The notes beneath the pieces are model-generated. The model had not been told where the DNA came from. It saw nothing but the letters and a program-made list of their open reading frames with translations, and did no database searches. The position numbers were made by a program, and so were the translations under genes. A stretch of DNA of 43,721 nucleotides from an uncultured Oscillibacter sp. (GTDB lineage: Bacteria > Bacillota > Clostridia > Oscillospirales > Oscillospiraceae): positions 1-43,721 of the forward strand of contig CATNDJ010000011.1 in the NCBI GenBank assembly GCA_950097265.1, given 5' to 3'. Position 1 is the stretch's first letter; each line of letters begins with the position of its first letter. Of the stretch, positions 7,814 to 15,719 are shown piece after piece.

Positions 7814-9001
7814 ATGAAAAGCGAAAAAAAGGAGCTGCTGGAGTTTATTAAAACAGAGCGCAACCGCTCCACTGAATTTGTAGGGCAAGCGAGAAACTAT
7901 ACGGGCGACATTTATTTATATGGAGCCGGATATCATCTTTCATTTACCGTGCAGTTTATGCAAAAATATGGCTTGCCTATCAAAGCGATCTTAGACACGA
8001 ACCGCTCGGGCGAATATTACGGAAGCCCTGATAAGGGCTTCCGTAATGGGGATGAAATCCCCATTATAAAGTTTGATCAATTTTTGGCGGAAAGAGATCC
8101 CATGCGCGAGTGTTGGTTTGTAATTGCGGCTCCTTCTGCGGAGGAAAGCATTCGAAAGACCATAGGGCAGCATTTTCCCCAGGCCTGCGTTTTTTCTTTT
8201 GAAGTACAGCTTTATGCAGTTTATTTTGGCTTGGAAGATATTGAGGCGTACCGCACGTATTTGCTGGAGCACAAAGATGAGATCCTTTTGCTGTATGATA
8301 CGCTTGCCGACGATAAGTCCCGTGAAACGCTTGTGTCCGTGTTAAAGGGAAGGCTCTCTGGAGAACTGGCTTATTTTCAAGGGTGCTGTGTCCCGGACCA
8401 ATATTACCCTTCCGATGTTATTCATCTGTCGGAAGGAGAAGTCATGGTCGAACTGGGTTCATATGACGGCGGGACCTTACTGGAGTTTATCCAGCGCTGT
8501 CCGGGTTACCGGGCCGCCTATTGCTTTGAGCCGGATGTGAAGTTGCAGCCCCAGCTTAAGGCTATCGAAAAACAGCAGGCTGCGCAAGGAAAGCAGGTCC
8601 ATGTTATCCCTAAAGGAGCCTGGGATTGCAGCACGGTACTGAACCTTTCCAGCGAAGGAACTTCAAAGGGCAATACCCGCATCCTGGATAGAGGTGAACT
8701 GGAGCGCAGCTACACAATAGAAACCGCGGCGGTAGACGAGGTAGTTACGGAGCCTGTTTCTTACATGAAGATGGATATTGAAGGCGCAGAAATGCGCGCA
8801 CTTCATGGAGCAGAGAAACAAATCCGGGAAAACCATCCGAAGCTGGCGGTATGCGTATATCACAAAAATGAGGATATACTGGAAATCTGGGATTATTTAC
8901 GGAAACTAGTGCCGGAGTATCGATTCTATTTGCGGCATCACACGATGGCTGGAGCGGAAACGGTGCTGTACGCGGTTCCGCAGGATAAAGGAGAAGCATG
9001 A
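7814..9001 (+). CDS. FkbM-family methyltransferase with N-terminal Rossmann-like domain
   Basis: The protein is 395 residues. Residues about 28-140 form a Rossmann-like domain (IYLYGAGYHLSFTVQF, then AILDTNRSG), and residues 215-390 an FkbM-type SAM methyltransferase: MVELGSYDGGT as SAM motif I, YCFEPD, KMDIEGAEMRAL and CVYHKNEDI are family hallmarks. FkbM enzymes O-methylate sugars, so it likely caps or modifies the flagellar glycan; the acceptor is unknown. The N-terminal domain resembles those of the two paired proteins at 17388 and 18915. The gene is clearly richer in A/T than its neighbours on both sides, with many A/T third positions, which suggests separate acquisition. Confidence 0.83.
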   Translation: MKSEKKELLEFIKTERNRSTEFVGQARNYTGDIYLYGAGYHLSFTVQFMQKYGLPIKAILDTNRSGEYYGSPDKGFRNGDEIPIIKFDQFLAERDPMRECWFVIAAPSAEESIRKTIGQHFPQACVFSFEVQLYAVYFGLEDIEAYRTYLLEHKDEILLLYDTLADDKSRETLVSVLKGRLSGELAYFQGCCVPDQYYPSDVIHLSEGEVMVELGSYDGGTLLEFIQRCPGYRAAYCFEPDVKLQPQLKAIEKQQAAQGKQVHVIPKGAWDCSTVLNLSSEGTSKGNTRILDRGELERSYTIETAAVDEVVTEPVSYMKMDIEGAEMRALHGAEKQIRENHPKLAVCVYHKNEDILEIWDYLRKLVPEYRFYLRHHTMAGAETVLYAVPQDKGEA

Positions 9002-9016
9002 AAGGATGATCTTTCC

Positions 9017-10087
9017 GTGAAAGAAATCGCCCTGACAAGGGATTTGCTGAACGCCCATAAGATTTTGTTCCACTACGGGAACATGCTGGGAGACATCGCC
9101 AAAGGGCATACGGATTTTAACCCCGTCGCCATAGAGGTCCACCCCACGGCGGCTTGTAATCACCGCTGCATCCACTGCTCTTATAAGGAGCGGAACGAGA
9201 GCCGGGCTTCCCTTCCCAAGGAATTGATGGACCGCCTGGTAGAGTCCATCATCCGAATGAAGATTCAAGCCGTATACTTCTCCGGCGGAGGTGAGCCGGC
9301 GCTGTATCCCGGGCTGGCGGGATATATCGAGAAGCTGACCGGTAGCGGCGTGGAATGCTCCATTCTCACAAATGGGTCCTGTTTTGAGGAGATGGGCCTG
9401 ATTCCCGTCGCGGACAGGCTAAACTATATAGCGGTTTCTGTGCCGGGAATTGATGAGGCGACGTTTACGGCAATCACAGGCACAAAGAACATGGAGAAGG
9501 TATTAGCGCTGCCGGGCAAAATTAAGGCGGCCCATGGGGACCGCAGTCCGGTGATTGGTTCCCGCATTGTGCTGACGAATAAGAATTACAGGCAGGTTGG
9601 CGATTTCCTGCGGATCATCAAAGAAAGCAGCTTCGATTATGCCCTTTTCAAAGTCGTTCGGGATTACGAGGATAACGGCCAGGGACTTAGCCGCGAGGAA
9701 GAGGCGCACTTGAGAGAAGAGGTCCAAGCTTACAGGGACCTGGACGACCGCTTTACGAATATCAAGGGCATTTTCGGCTACAAGACTCTACCCGAGTTCA
9801 AGGGCGCCTGCTGGGCAAACCGGTACGGCATGCTGGCAAATGTCAGCACGGACGGAAAGGTTTATCCGAACATTGTGGAAATTGATAAAGAGGAATTCTG
9901 CATCGGCGACTTGCGCGAGGAAACGCTGGAGGAAATGTGGAACGGCCCGCGCCACGCCCAGGTGAAAAAGCGCTCCGATGAGAAGTGGGCCGGCGGGGCG
10001 TGCCGGAACTGCCGGGCCATGGCCTACAACGCTATCATCAACGAGTGGATGGAGCGCCTGCCCGCGTATTTCGACCCGTTTATTTGA
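9017..10087 (+). CDS. Radical SAM/SPASM-domain protein
   Basis: The protein is 356 residues. The radical SAM motif CNHRCIHC (C47, C51, C54) binds the [4Fe-4S] cluster that cleaves S-adenosylmethionine, followed by SGGGEP, the SAM-binding glycine stretch. The C-terminal part has further cysteines (GACWANRYG, EEFCIGDL, GGACRNCRA) in a SPASM-like arrangement for an auxiliary cluster, and GDLREETLEEMWNG is typical of such proteins. The start is GTG at 9017 with AAAGGAT upstream. The substrate is unknown. Given its place between a methyltransferase and the thiamine enzyme, sugar or protein modification in the glycan route is plausible but not shown. Confidence 0.85.
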   Translation: MKEIALTRDLLNAHKILFHYGNMLGDIAKGHTDFNPVAIEVHPTAACNHRCIHCSYKERNESRASLPKELMDRLVESIIRMKIQAVYFSGGGEPALYPGLAGYIEKLTGSGVECSILTNGSCFEEMGLIPVADRLNYIAVSVPGIDEATFTAITGTKNMEKVLALPGKIKAAHGDRSPVIGSRIVLTNKNYRQVGDFLRIIKESSFDYALFKVVRDYEDNGQGLSREEEAHLREEVQAYRDLDDRFTNIKGIFGYKTLPEFKGACWANRYGMLANVSTDGKVYPNIVEIDKEEFCIGDLREETLEEMWNGPRHAQVKKRSDEKWAGGACRNCRAMAYNAIINEWMERLPAYFDPFI

Positions 10088-10110
10088 GCGGAGACAGGGG
10101 GGAACAAACC

Positions 10111-11916
10111 GTGAAAGTATCCGACTATATCATCCGCCGCCTGGAGGAGCACGGCGTGAAGGACGTCTTCCTCCTCAGCGGCGGGGGAATGATGCACCTG
10201 CTGGATTCCCTTTTCCGGAGCGAGCTTATCCGCCCCTGGTGTAATCTGCACGAGCAGGCGTCCTCCGTCTGCGCCAGCGCCTACGCCCAGGCCGCCGGAA
10301 GGCTGGGCGTGTGCATGGTGACCTCCGGCCCGGGGGCCGCCAACGCCGTCACCGGCGCGGTGGACGCCTGGATCGACTCGGAGCCGGTGCTGGTGATCTC
10401 CGGCCAGGCCAAGACCTCGGACTTGGTAGGGGACCGGGGGGTCCGCCAGTGCGGCTCTCAGGAAGTCAATATCACCGCCATGATGAAACCCGTCACCAAA
10501 TACGCGGTGAGCGTCACGGACAAGACGATGGTGAAATACCACCTGGACAAGGCCGTCTACCTGGCCACCCATGGCCGCAAGGGGACCGTGTGGGTGGAGG
10601 TGCCCCTGGACGTCCAGGGCGCCCAGGTGGAGGAGAGCGAGCTGGCGGAGTTCGACCCCGCCGCCGAGGGACTGGTCCCCCAACTGCCCCTTTTGGACGA
10701 GGATGTGGACGAGGTCCTGGACCTGCTGAGAGCGGCGAAACGCCCGCTGGTCCTGGCGGGCAAGGGCGTATTGGCCGGCAGGGCCGGGGAACAGCTGCGG
10801 GAGCTCTGCCGCGCGCTGAGGGTTCCGGCGCTGGCCACCTGGTGCGTGAAGACGCTGTTCGGCTATGAGGACGATCTGTTCTTTGGCTTTCCAGGCGGCC
10901 TGGCGCCCCGCTACTCCAATTGGATCCTGCAAACCTGCGACCTCTTGCTGGTCGTGGGCGCGCGGCTGAACCAGACCGTTACGGCGTTCAACGAGCCCCA
11001 TTTCGCCTGCCGGGCCAAGCGGGTCATGGTGGATATTGATCCCAACGAGATCGCCAAACTGGACATGGAGTTCGCCAAGACGCTGGTCTGCGACGCGGCG
11101 GACTTCATCCCCCGCCTGTTGGAGAGGACGGCGGGAAGGGGGCCGCTGGACACGGCCGGCTGGCTGCGCTTCTGCCGGGCGGCGAAGGCCGCTTATCCCG
11201 CTTGGCGGGAGCCTCAGCCCAAGGCGCAGAAGCAGACGAATATGTATTTGTTCGGGCGTGAGCTGTCCCGGCGTGCTCTTTTGGATGATGTGATAGTAGG
11301 CAGCTCCTCTGGCCGGGCCAGCGTTATCCCCGCAATGAGCTATGAATTTAAAAACGGACAGACCGAGGTCTGCCCGTCTGGGCTTGGAAGCATGGGCTTT
11401 GCCGTACCGTCCGCCATCGGCGCTTGTATCGCCTGCGGAAAACGCCGGACAATCGTACTGGAGGGCGACGGCAGTTTGCAGCACAACCTTCAGGAGCTGG
11501 CGCTGATCCGGGGCTATGACCTCCCCATCAAGCTGTTTATCATGAACAACAACGGCTACTCCTCTATTGCGGCGATGCAGGAAAACCATTTTCAAGGCCG
11601 TTATGCCGGATGTGACGGCGCCAGTGGAGTCTGCTCCTGTGATATGAAGAAGCTGGCGGCGCTATACGATCTGCCATACTATGTGATTCGCGGGGACGGC
11701 GATATCGGGCCGGTTCTGGATTTGATTATGGCCGACGATAGAGCGGTACTTTGCGATGTGCTTTGCGATCGTACGTTTGACGAGGTGCCAAGGGCGATGT
11801 CCCGGCTGAACCCGGACGGTTCTATGTCCTCCTCCATGCTGGAGGACCTGTACCCCTTCCTCCCCCGGGAGGAGACGGAGAAATGGCTGCGCATGGGCCT
11901 GGGAGAGAAGCCATGA
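10111..11916 (+). CDS. Thiamine-diphosphate enzyme of acetolactate-synthase fold, possible YerE-like sugar C2-transferase
   Basis: The protein is 601 residues with the three-domain layout of acetolactate synthase. The N-terminal Pyr domain carries E48 in NLHEQAS, the glutamate that activates thiamine, and VTSGPGAANAVTG. The PP domain has GDG (452-454) followed after about 25 residues by NNNGY, the ThDP/Mg site. A GTG start at 10111 is chosen because AGGGGGGAAC precedes it; a longer frame would overlap the radical SAM gene. In Yersinia, YerE is an enzyme of this family that transfers an acetyl unit from pyruvate to CDP-3,6-dideoxy-4-ketohexose. With rfbFGH nearby the same role is attractive, but the sequence alone cannot separate this from other ThDP carboligases or decarboxylases. 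The 3' third looks lower in GC. Confidence 0.8.
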   Translation: MKVSDYIIRRLEEHGVKDVFLLSGGGMMHLLDSLFRSELIRPWCNLHEQASSVCASAYAQAAGRLGVCMVTSGPGAANAVTGAVDAWIDSEPVLVISGQAKTSDLVGDRGVRQCGSQEVNITAMMKPVTKYAVSVTDKTMVKYHLDKAVYLATHGRKGTVWVEVPLDVQGAQVEESELAEFDPAAEGLVPQLPLLDEDVDEVLDLLRAAKRPLVLAGKGVLAGRAGEQLRELCRALRVPALATWCVKTLFGYEDDLFFGFPGGLAPRYSNWILQTCDLLLVVGARLNQTVTAFNEPHFACRAKRVMVDIDPNEIAKLDMEFAKTLVCDAADFIPRLLERTAGRGPLDTAGWLRFCRAAKAAYPAWREPQPKAQKQTNMYLFGRELSRRALLDDVIVGSSSGRASVIPAMSYEFKNGQTEVCPSGLGSMGFAVPSAIGACIACGKRRTIVLEGDGSLQHNLQELALIRGYDLPIKLFIMNNNGYSSIAAMQENHFQGRYAGCDGASGVCSCDMKKLAALYDLPYYVIRGDGDIGPVLDLIMADDRAVLCDVLCDRTFDEVPRAMSRLNPDGSMSSSMLEDLYPFLPREETEKWLRMGLGEKP

Positions 11917-12794
11917 GACGGATTCTGCTGACCGGGGCGGGCCCCCGGGGATTTGTGGGGCGGAACCTGGCCCCTGCTCTGGGGGAGCGGTATGAGGTGT
12001 TCACACCCTCCAGCCGGGAGCTGGACCTCTGCGACTATGATCGGGTAGCCCGATATTTGGAGATGCACCACGTCGATACGGTTATTCACGGCGCCCTGCA
12101 AAGCGTTCTGCACACGGGTCCGGAGGACGTCATGCTCCACGACCTGCAGATGTTTTACAACCTGGAAAAGCTCAGCGCGGGACTGGAGAAGGTGCTGTAT
12201 TTCGGCTCGGGTGCGGAGTTCGACAAGCGGTTCCCCATGGAGAATATCCGGGAGGAGGACCTGGGCCGCTCGGTCCCGGCGGAATACTACGGACTGGAAA
12301 AATACATCATGGCCCTCCGCGCCCGGGAGAGCCGTAACATCTACAACCTGCGCTTGTTCGGCATCTTCGGGAAGTACGAGCACTGGCAGAGCAAGTTTAT
12401 CTCCAACCTCTGCTGCAAGGCCATGTACGGCCTGCCCCTGAGCATCCGCCAGGACTGCATGTTCGACTATCTGTATGTGGAGGACCTGGCCCCCATTGTG
12501 ATTTGGTTTTTGGAGCATGAGCCGGGGCATCACGATTACAACGTCTGCACCGGCCGCCCGGTCTCCCTGCGGGAGATTGCGGACGCGGTGCTGGAGGTCT
12601 CCGGGAAGACGCTGCCCGTGGCGGCGGCGAAGGAGGGCTGGAATCTCCCCTACACCGCGGACAACAGCCGCCTGGCGGCGGAGCTGGGCCCGCTGGAGCT
12701 GCACAGCCTGAAGGACGCGGTAACGGAGCTGTACGCTTACTATCAAACGTGTAAAGCAGAGATCCCATATGATGAATTGAAGGAGACGCGCTGA
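11913..12794 (+). CDS. NAD(P)-dependent epimerase/reductase (extended SDR)
   Basis: The protein is 293 residues. An N-terminal Rossmann fold (TGAGPRGFVGRNL, residues 6-18), a short-chain dehydrogenase serine region (FGSGAEFD) and a YYGLEK motif with the YxxxK catalytic pair mark an extended SDR of the GDP-fucose-synthase/4-ketohexose-reductase type. The NRLF-G-F-GKYE stretch and the DYLYVEDLA motif agree. The start overlaps the stop of the thiamine enzyme by ATGA. Placed straight after a YerE-like gene, it could reduce the branched keto sugar, as YerF does in Yersinia. Alternatives include a 4-keto reductase or 3,5-epimerase of another branch; it does not look like LegB. Confidence 0.78.
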   Translation: MRRILLTGAGPRGFVGRNLAPALGERYEVFTPSSRELDLCDYDRVARYLEMHHVDTVIHGALQSVLHTGPEDVMLHDLQMFYNLEKLSAGLEKVLYFGSGAEFDKRFPMENIREEDLGRSVPAEYYGLEKYIMALRARESRNIYNLRLFGIFGKYEHWQSKFISNLCCKAMYGLPLSIRQDCMFDYLYVEDLAPIVIWFLEHEPGHHDYNVCTGRPVSLREIADAVLEVSGKTLPVAAAKEGWNLPYTADNSRLAAELGPLELHSLKDAVTELYAYYQTCKAEIPYDELKETR

Positions 12795-12808
12795 AAGGAG
12801 CCGCGCTC

Positions 12809-13450
12809 ATGGAAGACATTGTGATCTTAGGTGCGGGCGGGTTTGCAAAAGAGGCGCTCTGGATATTGGAGCGGAACAATGAGTCCCGCAAGGATTGGAA
12901 TATTCTTGGCTTTGTGGATCAAATGAAAACGGAACAGGAGCCGGTGAAGGGGTACGGCGTGATCGGGGATGATGAGTGGTTGCTGCGTTATCCCCACCCT
13001 ATAAATGTGGTCTGCGGATTTGGGAGCCCCGCCTTGAGACGGAAGGTGGTTCAGAAATATAAAGATGAGGCTTATAACGTTACATTTCCAACGCTTATTT
13101 CCAACGGTGCAAATGTCTCGCGTCATGCGCTTTTGCAGGAAGGTTGTGTGATTTGTTCAGGTACGATGGCCGCTCCGAACGTGAAGCTGGGCAGTTTCGT
13201 GATATTGAACCTGAATTGTACCGTTGGACATGATACGGTCATACAGGAATTTAGCGTGGTCAACCCGGGCGCCAACATTTCCGGGAATGTTGTGATAGGA
13301 AACGACAGTGAAATTGGGACGGGCTCTTGCATTATTCAGGGAAAACGCCTTGGACCGGGGACCATTGTTGGGGCTGGGAGCGTTATCATCCGGGATGTTC
13401 CGGGGCATTGTACGGTAGTCGGAAATCCCGGGAGGATTTTGGAGAAATGA
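12809..13450 (+). CDS. neuD: NeuD/LegH/PglD-like sugar acyltransferase
   Basis: The protein is 213 residues. The N-terminus ILGAGGFAKEALWILE is the small Rossmann-like UDP-sugar-binding domain of PglD/NeuD proteins, and residues 85-213 form a left-handed beta-helix of hexapeptide repeats that binds acetyl-CoA. In legionaminic synthesis the homologue (LegH/PtmH) N-acetylates C4 of the amino sugar made by LegC. The AAAGGAG site 9 bases upstream fixes the start. The gene is lower in GC than most neighbours. Its stop overlaps neuB by ATGA. The acyl group could be other than acetyl. Confidence 0.85.
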   Translation: MEDIVILGAGGFAKEALWILERNNESRKDWNILGFVDQMKTEQEPVKGYGVIGDDEWLLRYPHPINVVCGFGSPALRRKVVQKYKDEAYNVTFPTLISNGANVSRHALLQEGCVICSGTMAAPNVKLGSFVILNLNCTVGHDTVIQEFSVVNPGANISGNVVIGNDSEIGTGSCIIQGKRLGPGTIVGAGSVIIRDVPGHCTVVGNPGRILEK

Positions 13451-14448
13451 AAATGAAACCATATATCATTGCCGAGGCGGGGGTCAACCACAACGGAAAC
13501 CTGGGCCTGGCGCTCAAAATGGTGGAGGCGGCCCATGCCGCTGGGGCCGACTGCGTAAAGTTTCAGACGTTTATCGCGGAAAGCGGGGTCTCCCGGTACG
13601 CGGAAAAAGCCGCCTACCAAAAAGAGACCTGCGGGGAAGCGGAGTCCCAGCTGGACATGGTCAAGAAGCTGGAGCTGCCGTTTCCGGATTTCCTGAAGCT
13701 GAAGGCCCGCTGCGACGAGCTGGGCATCGCCTTTTTGTCCACGCCCTTTGATCTGGAGAGCGTGGCCTTCCTGGATACCGTCGGCATGCCCTTCTGGAAG
13801 GTTCCCTCTGGGGAGGCGACGAACCTCCCCTATCTCCTGGCCGTCGCCAGGACGAGAAAGCCGGTGGTCCTGTCTACCGGCATGTGCGAGATGGAGGAGA
13901 TTCGGGGCGCTATGGACGTGCTGCGGGGCGGCGGCACGCCGGAAATCACCCTGCTGCACTGCAACACGGAGTACCCAACACCCTATGGGGACGTGAACCT
14001 CCGGGCCATGGCGGCCATGCGGGAGCGGTTCGGAGTGGACGTGGGCTATTCCGATCACACGCCAGGCATTGAGGTGCCCATCGCGGCGGCGGCCCTGGGG
14101 GCGGTCATTATCGAGAAGCATTTCACCCTGGACCGGAACATGGAGGGCCCTGACCACAAAGCCAGCCTGGAGCCGGAGGAGCTGGCCGCCATGGTGCGGG
14201 CGGTCCGGCACATCGAGGCCGCCCTGGGAGAGGGGGAGAAAAGGGTGAGCCCCTCCGAGGCGAGGAACCGGGACATTGCCCGGAAGAGCCTGACGGCCCG
14301 CCGGGCCATTAAAAAGGGCGAGGTGTTTACGGAAGAAAACCTCACCGTCAAACGCCCCGGCGTCGGCGTCAGTCCCATGAGGTGGTTCGAGGTCCTGGGG
14401 ACCCGGGCGAAGCGGGATTTTGAGGAAGACGAGAGGATCGAGCTTTGA
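13447..14448 (+). CDS. neuB: Nonulosonic acid synthase (NeuB/LegI family)
   Basis: The protein is 333 residues. It condenses a manno-configured amino sugar with phosphoenolpyruvate to give a nine-carbon acid (sialic, legionaminic or pseudaminic type). The TIM-barrel signature is clear: IIAEAGVNHNGNL at the start, KFQTF, STPFD, STGMC, YSDHT, EKHFTLDR and GPDH with the metal and PEP ligands. Residues 275-333 are a SAF/antifreeze-like domain (ARKSLTARRAIKKGE). The adjacent NeuC, which makes a free ManNAc-type sugar, points to a sialic or legionaminic product rather than pseudaminic. An in-frame ATG two codons later is an equally possible start. Confidence 0.92.
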   Translation: MKMKPYIIAEAGVNHNGNLGLALKMVEAAHAAGADCVKFQTFIAESGVSRYAEKAAYQKETCGEAESQLDMVKKLELPFPDFLKLKARCDELGIAFLSTPFDLESVAFLDTVGMPFWKVPSGEATNLPYLLAVARTRKPVVLSTGMCEMEEIRGAMDVLRGGGTPEITLLHCNTEYPTPYGDVNLRAMAAMRERFGVDVGYSDHTPGIEVPIAAAALGAVIIEKHFTLDRNMEGPDHKASLEPEELAAMVRAVRHIEAALGEGEKRVSPSEARNRDIARKSLTARRAIKKGEVFTEENLTVKRPGVGVSPMRWFEVLGTRAKRDFEEDERIEL

Positions 14449-14462
14449 GAGGGGAGGACAAA

Positions 14463-15653
14463 ATGGCGGTTGGACAAGGTGGACAGCGGTTCCCCGTCTG
14501 CGTGCTCACCACCACCCGGGCGGACTACGGCATCCTGCGGCCTCTGCTGTCCGCACTCTCGAAGGACGGGGACCTGGACCTGCGGCTGGCGGTGACCGGC
14601 GCCCATTTGTCTGAGGCTTTCGGCATGACGGTCCGGGAAATTGAGGCGGACGGCTTTCCCATCGACGTCCGCGTACCGATCCTTCAGGAGAAAGACGGCC
14701 TTTTCCCTCTTATGTCCCAGGCCATGGCCCGGGCGCTGGAGGGCTTCGGAGCGTACTTTCAGGAGCGCCCCCCCGCGCTTTTGATGGTGCTGGGGGACCG
14801 GTACGAGACCTTTGCCGTGTGCGCCGCTGCCGTGTGCGCCTGCGTGCCCATCGCCCATCTCTACGGAGGAGAGACCACGGAGGGCGCGGTGGACGAGTGC
14901 TTTCGCCACAGCATCACGAAAATGAGCTGCCTGCACTTCACCGCCGCCGGGGAGTACCGGAAGCGGGTAATTCAGCTGGGAGAGGACCCGGCCCGGGTGT
15001 TCAACGTGGGGGGCCTGGGGGTGGAGAACGCGCTCCATACGGACTTCCTCACGCCGGAGGAGCTGGAGGCCGATTTGAACTTTCCGCTGTTCCGCAGGCC
15101 CTGTGTGCTGACGACCTTCCACCCCGTGACGCTGGAACCCGGGCAGACGGAGGCGCAGCTGGAAGAGCTGCTGGCGGCGGTTGCCCGGCGGGAGGACCTG
15201 CACTTTTTAATTACGAAGTCCAACGCGGATGCCGGGGGACAGCGCATCAACGAGAGGCTGGATGCCTTCGCGGCGGAGCACCCGCACTGCCGCGTCGTCG
15301 CGTCTTTGGGGATGCGGCGGTACATGAGCGCCCTGAAATACGCCCTGTGCGTCCTTGGGAATTCCTCCAGCGGCTTGGCGGAGGCGCCGTCGTTCGGTGT
15401 GCCCACCATTAACATCGGGGACCGCCAGCGGGGGAGGCTCCAGGCGGAGAGCGTGCTGAACTGCCGGCCGGAGCGGGAGGATATCCTCCGGGCCCTGGAG
15501 CGGGCCTGCACCCCGGAGTTTCGGGCGCGGGCGGCGGCGGCGGTGAATCCCTATGGGGATGGAAATACGTCGGGGAAAATTTGTGAGACCATAAAGCGGG
15601 TTCTTCTGCTGGGGGCGATAGACCTGAAAAAGAAGTTTTATGACATTGCGTAG
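14463..15653 (+). CDS. neuC: Hydrolysing NDP-sugar 2-epimerase (NeuC/LegG family)
   Basis: The protein is 396 residues with a GT-B-like double Rossmann fold. TTTRADYGILRPLL is the family start, GDRYET the catalytic Asp region, HLYGGETTEGAVDE the sugar site, and LGNSSSGLAEAPSFG the C-terminal UDP-binding segment. It hydrolyses an NDP-linked HexNAc with inversion at C2, giving the free sugar used by NeuB. With LegC, NeuD and PtmE present, its likely substrate is the GDP- or UDP-linked 2,4-diacetamido-6-deoxyhexose (LegG function). The ATG at 14463 is preceded by GGGGAGG. It ends the NeuD-NeuB-NeuC block. Confidence 0.92.
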   Translation: MAVGQGGQRFPVCVLTTTRADYGILRPLLSALSKDGDLDLRLAVTGAHLSEAFGMTVREIEADGFPIDVRVPILQEKDGLFPLMSQAMARALEGFGAYFQERPPALLMVLGDRYETFAVCAAAVCACVPIAHLYGGETTEGAVDECFRHSITKMSCLHFTAAGEYRKRVIQLGEDPARVFNVGGLGVENALHTDFLTPEELEADLNFPLFRRPCVLTTFHPVTLEPGQTEAQLEELLAAVARREDLHFLITKSNADAGGQRINERLDAFAAEHPHCRVVASLGMRRYMSALKYALCVLGNSSSGLAEAPSFGVPTINIGDRQRGRLQAESVLNCRPEREDILRALERACTPEFRARAAAAVNPYGDGNTSGKICETIKRVLLLGAIDLKKKFYDIA

Positions 15654-15719
15654 ACGAAGCAGGTATGTATGGCACAGCGCCTTTTTCGTATTCCGATTTG
15701 ACATAAAGGAGGACTGCAT

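Noticed and set aside
9017-10087. Radical SAM protein as a replacement for the missing RfbH reductase
   Set aside because: Radical SAM/SPASM proteins are not known to serve as electron donors to E1-type dehydratases, and nothing in the sequence (no flavin or NAD site) supports it.
15654-15719. A promoter (TTGACA near 15699) for the last three glycosylation genes
   Set aside because: No -10 hexamer lies 16-18 bases downstream; the TTGACA overlaps the ribosome-site region and looks accidental.
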